Made by a program: the position numbers and the translations under genes. From Phialophora verrucosa (lineage: Eukaryota > Ascomycota > Eurotiomycetes > Chaetothyriales > Herpotrichiellaceae), in assembly GCA_002099365.1 (NCBI GenBank), contig MSED01000013.1, positions 434,001 to 498,000 of the forward strand: a stretch of DNA of 64,000 nt, written 5' to 3'. The notes beneath the pieces were generated by a model. It had not been told where the DNA came from and did not search any database. It saw only the letters and a list, made by a program, of their open reading frames with translations. Positions 21,738 to 32,892 of this stretch are shown one piece after another (within the stretch, counting starts at the first letter, position 1; every line of letters begins with the position of its first letter).

Positions 21738-23733
21738 AATTGCAAGGGAAATGTAACGGTAGTGCGTCACAATGTAGTCAGAAGATGGCAAAGGTGATGC
21801 TAGGTTGTGAGGAGAATGGCGATGTTCGTGGTGGTGAAGAAGAAGGGGAAGATGTCAGAGCAGTGAACAGTCTTAAATGCCACCTGCTATCACATCCCCA
21901 GATCTGTTTGAGCATCACCAAACAGCAACGCAAACAGCTTGATAGGCCGAGTTAGGGCAACAAATCTTGCAAGCCACCTCACAGGATTGATCCCACAATC
22001 ATAGCTACATTGTCTCGAAGCTATAGTCCACACCTGCAAGCACATCCTTTCGGGGGTTGTTTCGGCGCATAGGGCTTGCCAAACAAGGCAGCACCGGGGG
22101 AGAGCTATGCGAAGTGCCACATACGCTTGTACAAACCGCGGCATGATGCGGGACATAGCAAAGAGCCCAACAAACCGAGCGATTTGCTCTTCACGAGCAG
22201 AGTCGGTTGGCGCCCGACGCGAAAGAGACAAAAGAAGCGACTATAGCAAGCCTCCTGGAGACAAGCAGCGGGAACAATCAGCACGGGAAAGCTAGTTGAC
22301 ACGAAGGCAAGGGCATGAGATGCCATTGGATATAGAGAGCAGACACCGAAAAGAGGAGCAAGTGGGAAAGGGCAGCAGGTTGAAAAGCAGCAGGTTGAAA
22401 AGCAGCAGGTTGAAAAGCAGCAGGTTGAAAAGCAGCAGGTTGAAAAGCAGCAGGTTGAAAAGCAGCAGGTTGAAAAGAGCTCATGTTACCTGGTCGGACG
22501 GGAAGAGCAAAGAGAGAGAGAATTGTGAACGGTTCAGCGCGAGCAAACCATCTTGCCCTTGGCAACAAGTCTTGGCTCCGATTTCACTTTGCTTTCACCT
22601 CACTTTCACAATTCGGGATTCCAGACCATCGAGTCCGGCGCTTTCTTTGTGGATTTCCTGAGATACAAGAATCTATCGAAACTGCATAGGTACGAGATGA
22701 AAAAGGAAAACGAATTGACCCCTATGAAAACTTGAAAAACATCACATCCGCTGTCCTCGAGAGTCGACCTCGATCCCGTTGACTACCCCCGCCAGTAGAT
22801 CCCTCGAATCGGGCTCACGCCATTCCTACTCAAATGTAGAACATCTTCTCGTGCACATGCGAAGCCAAACATCCGGATGAGCTCGAAAGCATTGCTGGAA
22901 GGGACAGTAACTGAAGATAGACGTTGAGTGCGTCCAGACCTATCCTAGCTCATTGTGAGCTTCTGCTGTCGCGTTGGTACTGAGTCATGTCGACTGAAGT
23001 TGATGGAGAGGGTCACGCCAGGGGTATTCCGATAGGCAATGTCCACTAGGAGGCTGTGAAGTCACTCGGTTGTTGCGACCCATGTTGGATGAAGCAAGTT
23101 AAGTGGTTAGATGGTAAGGGAAGCGATGTTCGCTAGCATGGGAGCCGTATGTGTCATGAACTGCTGGTCCAAGACAGCATATAAGCTAAGAGGTCTAAGA
23201 TCTGGCACGAATTGCCATGATTGTTAATCTTTTTGGGCGATCCCCAAGGGACTGTGGACCTCTTCCTGACAGTATGCGTAGAAGCAAAGAGAACTCGTAG
23301 ATATGGGCTGCTTGGTCCATCATTCCTCTTGCATCCGCTGCAGATAGAAGCTGTGTCTGTGCTTTTCCAATTGCTAGATTCCATCATTTAGACGTTGATC
23401 ATGGCGACCAGCGACCTGTTTGCACCCGTTTGTTGATGGCCATGAACGGTACGAATAGAGGGAAGCACTACATCAATCGAAAGAGGACGCAAAACAGCAG
23501 CGCAATTGATGATTTGGACAACGGTGCTCTGGGCCAGAATACCACAAGACAAAGAGCTATCCTAGTGACAGGGTAACTGGTTGCCCGTTGGCCAGCTGCA
23601 TCTCGGAACACATAACGTAGTGTAGTGACGAGACCACTCTGGCTACAAGAACACCGCGCGCACCAACAAAAACAATAATCAGGTAACTAAGTGCGACCTT
23701 TTTCACCCGAACTTTGCTCGCCTCGTGCACGGG
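21738..23733. other. Long intergenic region with a minisatellite, no supported gene
   Basis: This stretch lies upstream of the Argonaute start and downstream of the SRPBCC gene. It holds the 15-bp tandem array listed separately. Open frames of up to about 120 codons cross the array only because the unit lacks stops in every phase. The right part, 22.7–23.7 kb, shows nothing I can name. Confidence 0.5.
22372..22476. repeat. Perfect 15-bp minisatellite, 7 copies
   Basis: The unit gcagcaggttgaaaa is repeated seven times with no mismatch over 105 bp. It sits about 0.6 kb upstream of the Argonaute start codon. Perfect identity suggests recent expansion or slippage. The unit length is a multiple of three and stop-free in several phases, so long artificial frames cross it, but flanking frames show no gene. 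Confidence 0.97.
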
Positions 23734-24210
23734 TCAAACCGCCCTCACACCCTCCTCAACGCGTCTCTTCAATTCTCCATTGAACCTTTCCAGCATATGG
23801 ACCAGGTTGTCGGCCATCCCCTGCGGCACCAACAGGCCCAGCATGCCCTCCACGCCCTCGCCATGATCGAACCGCGTTTTCTTCCCTCCGTCTTGCTCGA
23901 CAAGTCTGAACCAATGGTGCCCCTTCAGCAACCATCCCATCACTTCGGGCAGTGGGCCTCCTTTCCACGCGAATTCATGGGCCTCGGGCTTCCACGTCGT
24001 GATGCGTACCGTGTACGTGCCCGGCTTGGCCGTGTCGGACATGCGATTCGTGAACGTGACCTGCGTTCCTAGCTGAAGAGGCGTCGAATGCGCGCACATG
24101 GCTGTGAACCATGTATTCCATTCCGGCCAGTGGTCGAAGTCGGTGAGAATGTCCCAGACCTGTTGGGGAGGCGCGTTGATGGCCACTGAAGTGAGTGCTT
24201 GTGCTGGCAT
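23734..24210 (-). CDS. SRPBCC-fold (polyketide cyclase/START-like) protein
   Basis: A single exon of 158 residues from the ATG at 24210. An upstream ATG at 24339 would add a Ser/His/Arg-rich extension that is unlike the family. The opening pattern, SVAINAPPQQVWDILTDFD followed by HWPEWN, is the classic first strand and helix of the SRPBCC/polyketide-cyclase-2 family. The WHRF-like end of the fold is seen as KGHHWFRLVEQ. These small proteins form a helix-grip cavity that binds hydrophobic ligands. The substrate is unknown and no biosynthetic neighbours suggest one. Confidence 0.85.
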   Translation of the reverse strand: MPAQALTSVAINAPPQQVWDILTDFDHWPEWNTWFTAMCAHSTPLQLGTQVTFTNRMSDTAKPGTYTVRITTWKPEAHEFAWKGGPLPEVMGWLLKGHHWFRLVEQDGGKKTRFDHGEGVEGMLGLLVPQGMADNLVHMLERFNGELKRRVEEGVRAV

Positions 24211-24881
24211 CGTGAGTGTTGTGGCTCGGCTGTCTTGACGGCTGTGCCGTGTACACCTTACACAACGGGTCGGTCCGGAGAGTAGTGATACGTACAATTG
24301 GGTTGGATGGCTGTGAGCTTCGCTACTCAAGGTCGACAAGCAGAACCCAAGAAGACATCGAAGGTGGCCATTAAGAGCACCTTTTTGAGCTCAGGGGCCG
24401 GGTTGCCTGACACCTGTAAGTAACAAGGGTAGATACGAGGCGCCGCCACACATAATGCCAGAGTGCCGATACGAGGAGTGCGTGCGCCAGTTATCAGTGG
24501 TCAGTGCCTCCTCATGGTGAACCGGACGAGGTGAGAAGCAGAAGATAGGGAGACGGGTGGGCCAAGAGCGATTAATCGCCCGAACTTTGGTCCGACCTCG
24601 ATGGACCAGTCTAGTTGCCTACAGTAACACTGTTGCCTGTTGGAATCGGCGGTCGTACTGTAGGATCCGGGCTTCTGCGCTGGGACTGGAGCCAATGTTG
24701 CATCTGCCAGAAGGAAATTTACCCTCATCTTCTGTCCACATACATATACATACATAGTACGCAAGCTCTGACCCGCCACGCATCATCAGCAGTCATAGGT
24801 CTGAATCGTCAGGACCCAAAACAGAAGCCATGCAGTTTCAAATCATCTCAATTAGGACGAATGTCGAGGCTTTTCTTCGAG
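24211..24881. other. Intergenic region with a short TACATA microsatellite
   Basis: Between the SRPBCC gene and the 3' end of PDS5. A short (taca)n-type run lies near 24739–24757. Open frames that extend from here into PDS5 on the plus strand are antisense shadows of the acidic/basic PDS5 tail. Confidence 0.4.
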
Positions 24882-27800
24882 CTACGCCCTCGCCCTGCGC
24901 GTCTGTCTGGTCGTCCGCGCTGTTTTTTCAATCTGCTTCTGGGGCGGTGCGTTTTGCTTCGCTGGGGTCGCCTTCTTGCTCCCTCCACCTCTCGCTCGAC
25001 CTTTCCGCGTAGCGGCGATCTGCTTCTCCTTGATTGGCGGCGACCTCTCTTCCTCTTCCGCCGTGAATGTGTCATTTCCATTGACGGCGGCATTGTCGTC
25101 TTCGTCTTCGTCTATTTCGTCCTCAGCACCCTCTTCTTCGGCTTCCAGGTCGACAGCGGTGTTTTCGTCTTCGACGACTTCTTCATGCACTTGGTCCGCC
25201 CCATCGCTTTGTTCGTCGTCGTGCACCACCTTCCCCTTCGACTTCTCAACGTTGCTCCGGCGCCGGGCTATAGGGCTGCTCGCGGGCTCATCTGCGTCTT
25301 CCAATTCCATATCTTCATCTGCGGTGTCGGACTCGGCATACGTCGCGACTCTAGAGTTACGACCGCTCCTCCTGGAAGGCAGGGTCACGCTGCTAGGAGG
25401 CTCACTGCTCTTCCGCCTAACTTTCGGCGTCTTCCGGATCGCAAGGGTGCTCTTCTTCGGTTTCTTGGCCGGCTTCTCTTCATCATCTTTGTCACCCTCC
25501 AATCCAGCTGCGTCGCTTTTCCTCTTCTTGCCCGCCGCCGGAGCGCGCTTGGGAGGCAGGGTGCCAGTTTTCAATTCCTTGACATATGTTCTTATCATTT
25601 TCTCAAGGCCGATGGCGACATCCTCGGGCAAGTAGTTCTTTTCAGCGATTTCTTGCGCAGCCTCGTGGCTGGATAATGGTTTGAAGAGAGCTTTTGGCAG
25701 CGTGACCTTGCCAGGGTATGTCTGAAGGTTGCTGGCCCCTTTGGAATGACCTGGCATAATGTCGGCATAGTTCCGAATAACAGCTTGCGCCAGATCGCTG
25801 AGAACGTAAAGTCTTTCACTCGCCTCTTCTGTACCCGTAATACCGTCTTTCACGTCTTTTACACGCTGCGCAAAGTGGAAGATGAGTGACAAGTTCTCGT
25901 CATTCGAGACACTCCAGAGATAGAATACGATATATTTCGCGAAGTCCAGCAACTCCCCATCGGGGTCATCGCTCTCCTGGGTCGGGTAATCCGGGTGATG
26001 GGCTAGGAGGCTGATTAGACGCGCGAAGATTGGCTCCAGAATCGTCTGCTGCTTCTTTTTCTCTTCATCCCTCCCTGATAATTGCTGGCGCTTGAACAAT
26101 TGTGCGCGTGCTCGAAGCCACGTCACCGTCGACGCGCGAAGTTCCATGTCTGGCTCGAATGCAAGCAGGAAGAATGCCGTGAACCATCTGTGAGCTAGAT
26201 TCTGTCCGAGATACTTCTTCAGAGAGTTGACAAAGCCGGTGCGTACTGGGTTGGGGGGGTGTATCATGATCTGCGCGATCATGTTGAATTCTCGTGCATC
26301 GATGTATTCCTCGCATTTTCTGTTGTGATTACAAAGCTTTAGGATCAAATGAACCGCTGAGAGTCGCAATCGGTTCTTCTGTCCTGGTGGTGTATCGCCC
26401 GAGTCTGTGATTTCGCCCGCGTTCCTGATCAATGCGGTAAGGTATCTGAAAGCCACCTGCGTAGGTGACGCCAGTTCGTCGCTATCGGCAATTCCAATCT
26501 GAGCCCGGGCTCGATTGACCAGGATCTTCAAGGCCAGTTCCTTCGACATTGTCTCCTGGTCGTCTCTGTCGTCCCACGCATTCGCGTCGTCATCCTGACT
26601 TGGGCGCCGGTTTTTCAGCAGTATATTCGAGACAGCCAGGTTTTGGATAGCATCGGCCTCGACGTTCGCAGCGGCAGGTGCAAGCAGGCAAAGCTGTGCT
26701 GTCGTGGCGAGATGAGCGAGGAAATAGGGGTTTTCTGCCTGGGAGTCGTGCAATGCCTTCGAGAGCAGATCTCTTGCATACATTTCCTTCTTGTCAGCCA
26801 CCATCATGATAATCGACACCGCATGCTTGGCTGCCCGTGGAGATCTTGAGTACAATGCAAACTGCGTCAAGACCGTCATGAACTTGCGCTCCTTGGGCAG
26901 ATCCGAAGGGTACTTGCGAGCATACCCTGCACATGCCTTGAGAGTGGCGGCAGCTCCATCCTTTTCCGCCTTCTTTGCTGTTGGCGTCTCTTCCTCGAGC
27001 TCTTTACACAGGGTTTGGATGTGGTACTTTAGCACTTCTGGATTTCGCGCCGAAATTTGACTCAAAACCTCGTGGGCGACTTCGCCAAGGTCGTCCTCGT
27101 GGATCCGGGATATTTCCATGATTGTTGGAATGTGACTGCGATTATAGGCAAGCAACGCACATCGGTACAGGATAGGTTGAATGGTGTCGACGAGCGAATG
27201 CATGTTCGCCGGTCCTTCGCGGATCCGTTTGTTGAGCTCTTTGATAGCCTTGATGACTGTGCGGTATTCATTTTCGGGACCAGTCGCAAATCGTATCAGC
27301 TGATAGGACCGTCGATCGTGCTGTTTGGCGAATTTCCACAGGTCATCAGACAATGCACCGGGGTCAGGGAATGTTTTCGAGATCGTCTCAATCATGCGGG
27401 TGAGGCGGGCTTTGAGTGTTGCTTCGGAAGAGTCGTCTTCCACAATGCCTCCATTGTATTCTTCGCATGTGTCTAGAAAGACTTTCATGCCCTTGCTCAG
27501 CTGCGCTTGTCGATGCTGCATGCCGAAAAACACCTGACGCCGTTTTGTGTCCAGACTTTGCACTAGGGTGAGAATACGGCGCGCCCTAATTGCGTCAGGA
27601 TCGAATGCTGGTTCTTCCTGTGAAGTGCCTTCTTTGTCCTTGGCTCGCTGCTTCTGGCTGTCGGTACGAGATATCTGGGCTTTTGATGGAAGAAAAGAGA
27701 GCGGTAGCAAACTTTCGTAAAGAACTTTGTCGAGCACGGCGATGACATGTGGCTCGTTAGTAAAGAAGGCACCGAAAAGGCGATTAGGTATATCGCCTAT

Positions 27801-29534
27801 CACGCTTTTGACCACATCATTGCCTTTCTCAATATCGCTTGATGCAACACCCCAGATCCGAGCGAGGAGCTCCATTGCCGCTTCTCTGACGTGATGTTTT
27901 TTGTCTGTGACTCGATCGGCCAATGATGAAAATACAGTGTCACGTTTTGCAAGACCAGAGTCGGCGCCGAGCACATTGATCAGGGTGTCGTATGTAAACA
28001 TGTCGATGGCCTTGATGGCCGCTAGGCGTACGTGCTCCTCAGCATCGCGGAGCATCTGCGCAAAGCCGGCCAGGAGACTGTCAAGCTCCTCGGGGTTCAT
28101 ACCAATCCCTCCAGCCGAAGTTCGCATGATTCGAGCGGCGGCCTTTGCCCAAGCTTCGCGGACCAGGTGTGACCTATCATTGCGCCTACCGAGGAAGGAC
28201 TGATAGGCGGTGGCATGGACGGCCATGAATGGCTTGGGAGACGCAGGAACCAGTACTGGATTCGTATTCTGTGCGGCAGATTCGTCTTGCTGGTTGATAG
28301 ATGGTAGCGGGTATGCAGCAGGATCGAGTGGTGTAGAAGGAGGAAATCCAGCGATGCCGATACCAGCAGTCATGTCACCTATGGTCTCGGTAGCCAGCTG
28401 ACGAAGTGAAACTGAATCAGCGTTGAATTCCGCCTCGATTTGAGGGATGACATTGAGAAGGACATCGGGACAAGCCCTCCATAACTCTCGGAGCAGCCTG
28501 TGGGCTTTGCGCAAATCTGCCACGCGTTCCCTGTCCTCATCATCGTCGACCGGTTCCGAGCCGCGACGTGAATGGCCTTTAGAGGCGCCATTTAGGGATG
28601 TGGCAGCAGTTGCATCGACAATGACTGTACCGAAGTACTGTGTGATGTGAGCTGTCATCTTCTCCGGGCAAGTAGTGCAGAGGGACTTTGCCATATTGTA
28701 GGCCGGCGGATAACCCTTAAGAAGTAATGTCCCTTGTTTGCTGTCTTGACCATCGCGCTTCCTGCCTTTGGCGCCATGATCCTGAAAATTCCGGGCGTCT
28801 ACTCGCATGAACTGAGAGATGATGATGTCGGTCACTTCTGGAGGGAGACTGACTTCGTCGACGACTGCAGCAAGCAGGTTTTTAAGGTGATATTCCACAC
28901 TCTTGGAGATCTCGACCCCAGATGGATTGGTTCCCGAAGCCGACACGATGTCGAAGGCAGTGGTGAAGAGCGAGATGATTAGGTTCTCATGGTTTGGGAT
29001 GTCGGTGACCAGTAGAATGCTCTGTGACTCGGCCAAAGAGCCGAGGATGTAGACATGTTGCGCATTATAGGCATTTGTAGGGTCGACAAGAGCAGGTAGG
29101 ATGGAGTTGATGACGACGGTGAAGATGTCCTAGGCGCTGTGTGAGTCGAGTCTCGTTCCATGTGGGTGGACCAAGCATCTGTTCCTCACCTTCAGTTGCC
29201 CCTCGATAAACGGCGCATCAGGGGCGCAAATCTTGAGTACGTCCACGATGCACGATATCGTCCATGCCCTCACGCCCTTGTCCTTGTGCGCCAGAAGGTT
29301 CGCGTTCGCGAGGTCTTGCGAGAGCGTGGTAAAGGCGCGCGAGTCGACCTGGTCCAAATCATAATTTCGCAACTCGGTGGCGAGCTTTTGGAGTCGCGTC
29401 AACAGGTCGCCAACAGGAATCGCTTTGCCGGCGCGCCATGAGAGAGGCTCATTGAATCGTAGGCCTGGGATGTCATAGCGATGTTCCTTTGGCGCAGCCT
29501 CCGCAGTTGCGGCGTTGCGGCCCCGAGGCGGCAT
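24882..29534 (-). CDS. pds5: Sister-chromatid cohesion protein PDS5
   Basis: Two exons, 29534..29190 and 29129..24882, with a 60-nt intron (GTGAGG donor, CCTAG acceptor), yield 1,530 residues, a normal length for fungal Pds5. The N-terminal exon contains the conserved RLQKLATELRNYDLDQVD stretch. The junction continues with DIFTVVINSILPALVDP, typical of Pds5. About 1,150 residues of HEAT repeats follow, then a long Lys/Arg/Ser and acidic tail with several KKRK-like patches, probably disordered and chromatin-facing. Pds5 binds cohesin through Scc1 and regulates its loading, maintenance and release with Wapl and Eco1. It should be essential or nearly so. Expression is probably constitutive. Confidence 0.95.
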
Positions 29535-29826
29535 ATTGCGATTGTGTCACGAGCCAGGGGTCATGTCTGTTAATGACAAAGGGTATCTATGTCGCGAGTT
29601 CGAGATTATCGTTCGTGCGGTACATAGACCGAGCTGGGAGATTTTTGCTTGGTGACGTGGTGGTTGTTCGAAGCCGCGATGATTGCAGCGGGGGCAAAGA
29701 ACGCGTCCTATGCCAGACGCGTCGATATTCACATTTTACTCACTTCTGCTTCCGCAGAGGAGGAGGCCCGGTTGACTCAACTGCGAGCTTTGCTTTTCTT
29801 TACCCGGAGATCTATCATGCACTCTT
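29535..29826. promoter_or_regulatory. PDS5 upstream region
   Basis: 292 bp between the PDS5 start and the end of the DUF1349 gene, both on the minus strand. It must hold the PDS5 promoter. I recognise no specific site. Confidence 0.3.
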
Positions 29827-30420
29827 CTACTGGATCTGTAGTCCATCAAATTTCACCACCAGTTCATCCTGCTCGCCGTGCGGCGCAGGCTTAGCCGCAT
29901 ACACACCAATCCATACCTCCGTCTCCTTTGCCAAATCCCCCCACCAAGTGACCTCTCTCAGAGGCAACTTCTGTCCACCCTCACTGACGAGATATACCCA
30001 GAGGCTTCCGTCACTTGCGTTTGCGACCTCAATAATGGCGACACCTTCGATACTCAGTGTTTCCGCCAGCAAGGGCCGGAGGCTCCAATCGGCCCATCGA
30101 TCTTTTGCTACCGTGCCTACCAACGGCACTCCGTCCAGAAACTCGATGCCTGTCTTTACCCAGCGACGACTGTCGGTCGTTTGAATCCCCAAAAACAGAC
30201 CGCCTTGATCGTACTGGTCCTTCCAGGCAGCTGTGACAGTTACTCGGGCCGACTTGAATGTGCCCACCGTGCTGGTTCGGTAGATGATCGGTGCGTTGAA
30301 CGAATGGGTTGATGGTGGCTTGTCCCAGATGTCCGTTCCGGGAGAGACTGTGATTTGAAATGGTCCAGAGAGATCAGGGATATCATGCTGTAGATGGACC
30401 GACTTGAAATCAGACGTCAT
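29827..30420 (-). CDS. DUF1349 family protein (concanavalin-like beta-sandwich)
   Basis: Single exon of 197 residues, the usual length for this family in fungi and bacteria. Diagnostic segments are the DQGGLFLGIQ block, WVKTGIEFLDG and a C-terminal EVWIGVYAA strand, all found in DUF1349 proteins (yeast homologues are annotated as 'regulation of enolase 1'). The fold is a beta-sandwich of the LamG/concanavalin type. The biochemical role is unknown. No signal peptide is visible, so it is likely cytosolic. Neighbours give no clue. Confidence 0.88.
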   Translation of the reverse strand: MTSDFKSVHLQHDIPDLSGPFQITVSPGTDIWDKPPSTHSFNAPIIYRTSTVGTFKSARVTVTAAWKDQYDQGGLFLGIQTTDSRRWVKTGIEFLDGVPLVGTVAKDRWADWSLRPLLAETLSIEGVAIIEVANASDGSLWVYLVSEGGQKLPLREVTWWGDLAKETEVWIGVYAAKPAPHGEQDELVVKFDGLQIQ

Positions 30421-31091
30421 GGTGGGCGAGTGAATATGCAGGTGAGTTCGGCCGCTGTGCTTGTTGACTGACCGCAGCGGTGGTGCGCTCCTCCCACAGT
30501 TTTATACAGCGACGGAGTTGTCCTATTCTCCATCAACGTGCCAGCTGTTGCTGCAATCCGGAACCTGATCTGGCAGCACGCCCGCTGAAGTAACCCCAAT
30601 CGGGGTCGGTCCGCCGCGTCGTATCGAACATAGAACTGGCGGCTCATCTTCGGCGACACATCTCAGCAGCTCTTGAGCGCATGGGGTGTATGGGCGAGGG
30701 ACATGTGAATGGCTGTGTGTGCTGCGAGAATCAAAGAGGGCACTTCGATCGTGGCAAGTGTTTTATCCTAGCCCTAGATCGCCAGCTTCCTCTCCACGAA
30801 CCAACCTCGAGAACTCCATCAGAGCTTGAAAAGCATGCAGTCAAGCCTTGCTTCCCAACAATCCTCGTTCTGAAGGCTGGAAGTATTGAAGATGCAACCT
30901 GTTGCCTCGATTTTAAGGCGGACCTTGAAGAGACCGAAGCTCATACGCCGGTGTTATCTTTGTTACTGCCACGCCGATGGAATAGCATTCAGCATTCAGC
31001 GACTTGCATTTACTCATCCAATACCATCTATCGTCTCTATTGCTTATTGCCCAAGTCTACCACACAGCCATTGACAGTAATGACCACCAAC
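30421..31091. other. Intergenic region, no supported gene
   Basis: This lies between the DUF1349 start and the flavin-reductase-like stop. The plus-strand frame starting at 30681 runs on as an antisense shadow of the flavin-reductase gene. Nothing else stands out. Confidence 0.4.
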
Positions 31092-32000
31092 TCACTGCCC
31101 ATCAACCTTTTGCTTCAACAAAGCTTCCCCAATCTTCCCACTCTTCTTCTCGTCTTCCAACACCGGTCTCGGAATCTCAAACCCATCGACGACCCTCGAA
31201 TAGGTAATGCCTCCCAGCCTGGCCACGGGCCTCAACACGGCCGGATCTATCAATGTCCTGTCCTCGTTGATCGCATCCTCTCTCACCCAGAACCTCACCC
31301 CTTCAATGATGACCAATACCCCTGTCTTCTTGCCGGGCGTGTTCGGATTCTTGGACTCAAACTCCTGCGTGGACACGACCTTGCCCTCCACGGCGAAGAC
31401 ACTCTCCTTGACTCGCGAGCACTTCACGACCTCGCAGTCCGCGGGCGTCAGCCCGGACACAGCCCACTCACTCATCCCATATGGCAAATCAATCGCACAC
31501 GCGTTGGCCGCCTCGACGAAATCCTCACTGATCATATTGATCACGCACTCGCCGCTCTCGACCAGGTTCCTTAGCGTATCCTTCTCGTTGTCAAACCCAC
31601 CGGAGAAGCCCACGCAGAAGATGGGCGGGTCATGGTTGAACATCTGCGTATAGCTAAAAGGGCTGAGATTCGTGCTGGTGCCGTCCTTTGCGCGGGTGCT
31701 CAGAAACCCAATCGGCCGGGGTATAATCCCGCTGATCAGCAACTTGTAGTTCTGCACAGGTAATCTCCCCTCGCCGTACGGGTCGATGCTGATGTGCGGG
31801 GCGTCGGATCTGACGGTCGCGCCAGACCCGTACACCCACTCTGGATTGCGCGTCTTGGTGAAGCGCCATGAGCGGTCTTCGTCCCAGTCCGGCCGCGAGG
31901 CTTGAACCTTGCCAAAGTCGCCGTGCGGGTTGCGTTTGACGGACGACTCGGCGTCGTGTTTGAGTTGCGATTCTTGCCCGTCGGCTTCGCCTGCTGACAT
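31092..32000 (-). CDS. Flavin-reductase-like FMN-binding protein
   Basis: Single exon of 302 residues. After a charged N-terminus the flavin-reductase-like split-barrel begins with NYKLLISGIIPRPIGFLSTR, then TNLSPFSYTQMFNHDPPIFC, the segments that bind FMN in this family. Fungal members of this size are usually cytosolic proteins of unknown substrate, sometimes acting as the reductase partner of a monooxygenase. The gene is divergent from the MetX-like hydrolase at 32893 across about 0.9 kb, so shared regulation is possible. No monooxygenase lies nearby. The start at 32000 is the only suitable ATG in frame. Confidence 0.9.
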   Translation of the reverse strand: MSAGEADGQESQLKHDAESSVKRNPHGDFGKVQASRPDWDEDRSWRFTKTRNPEWVYGSGATVRSDAPHISIDPYGEGRLPVQNYKLLISGIIPRPIGFLSTRAKDGTSTNLSPFSYTQMFNHDPPIFCVGFSGGFDNEKDTLRNLVESGECVINMISEDFVEAANACAIDLPYGMSEWAVSGLTPADCEVVKCSRVKESVFAVEGKVVSTQEFESKNPNTPGKKTGVLVIIEGVRFWVREDAINEDRTLIDPAVLRPVARLGGITYSRVVDGFEIPRPVLEDEKKSGKIGEALLKQKVDGQ

Positions 32001-32892
32001 CTCGGCCGTTGCTGTTGGTGTGAGGAGCGTGAAGTTGGTCAGTCGTCCTCGGCGTTGAGCGTTCAGGCCTGTAGCTTTCAGTAGCCGTCCGCTTGTCTAA
32101 CAGACTTTTCTAATCACCTCTTTTGAGTGGAGAGTCAGCATCGAGTAAGTGTTTTTGTGAGAGAGGCTTACCTAAGAAGGAATAAGTAGATGTGGTGGTG
32201 ATTCGAGGCTTAGAAATCCAGACCTCGACGTGTCTCTTATCGCGGCAGAACATGTAAATGTCAAGCGAGGTGCGTGGTCTTGCTACAGTCTGCGACCGAG
32301 GGAAGCGCTCATCGATCCAAATGGAGTGCGTCTCTCTCTGAATTGCATGGAAACAGGTGTTTCATCGATGAAAGAAACCGCCGTACAACTCGTCTCGACG
32401 ACGTCATCTTGTGTTCATCACTTTTCCGGCTCCTTTCCTGTCCTCCTCCTACGACATCAACTTCACCATCACTATCACCACCACCACCATGATGTCTCTA
32501 GAGGCCCAGACCGCAGGACTCGGACCACTGGAGATATTGTGTCAAGTCATCGCGCCGGGCTCGTCCGCGGTTCGTATACGAGGGACTGCACATGGAGATG
32601 AGCGACAAGTTTGCGGGGTCGTAGCTTGGGGATACGAGTGGCCGTTGATATAGACCGTACGGAGTAGCCGGGGTGATTCTTCGAATAGTCGAAATCCAAG
32701 GAAGATACCACAGTTCACAGTTGCCTAGCAAGCAGCCTCGCCGACAGTGCAGAGTGTTCTTCAGAGAGGCAATCATCTTGCACCTACAATCCGACCTAAT
32801 TGCCCACCAGGACTCCGTATCAGGATCGATCACCCAGATACTGGACCACCCAGCCACGACTCCAGCCAGACCACCCTACAATACCGCCAACA
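32001..32892. promoter_or_regulatory. Divergent promoter region, flavin reductase / MetX-like hydrolase
   Basis: These 892 bp separate two divergent genes. They include a CAC/CAT-rich microsatellite at about 32464–32492 and one TACGGAGTA (reverse of TACTCCGTA) at 32658–32666, 227 bp before the hydrolase start. Long frames here are non-coding read-through of the microsatellite. Confidence 0.45.

Noticed and set aside
22278..22661. Frames with (FQPAA)n or (SRLKS)n repeats
   Set aside because: They are produced by the 15-bp minisatellite; the flanking codons carry no gene signal.
24615..25676. 353-codon plus-strand frame over the PDS5 3' end
   Set aside because: It is a shadow of the Lys/Glu-rich PDS5 tail and has no family likeness.
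29489..30312. Long plus-strand frames over the DUF1349 gene
   Set aside because: They are antisense to a good family match and have poor composition.
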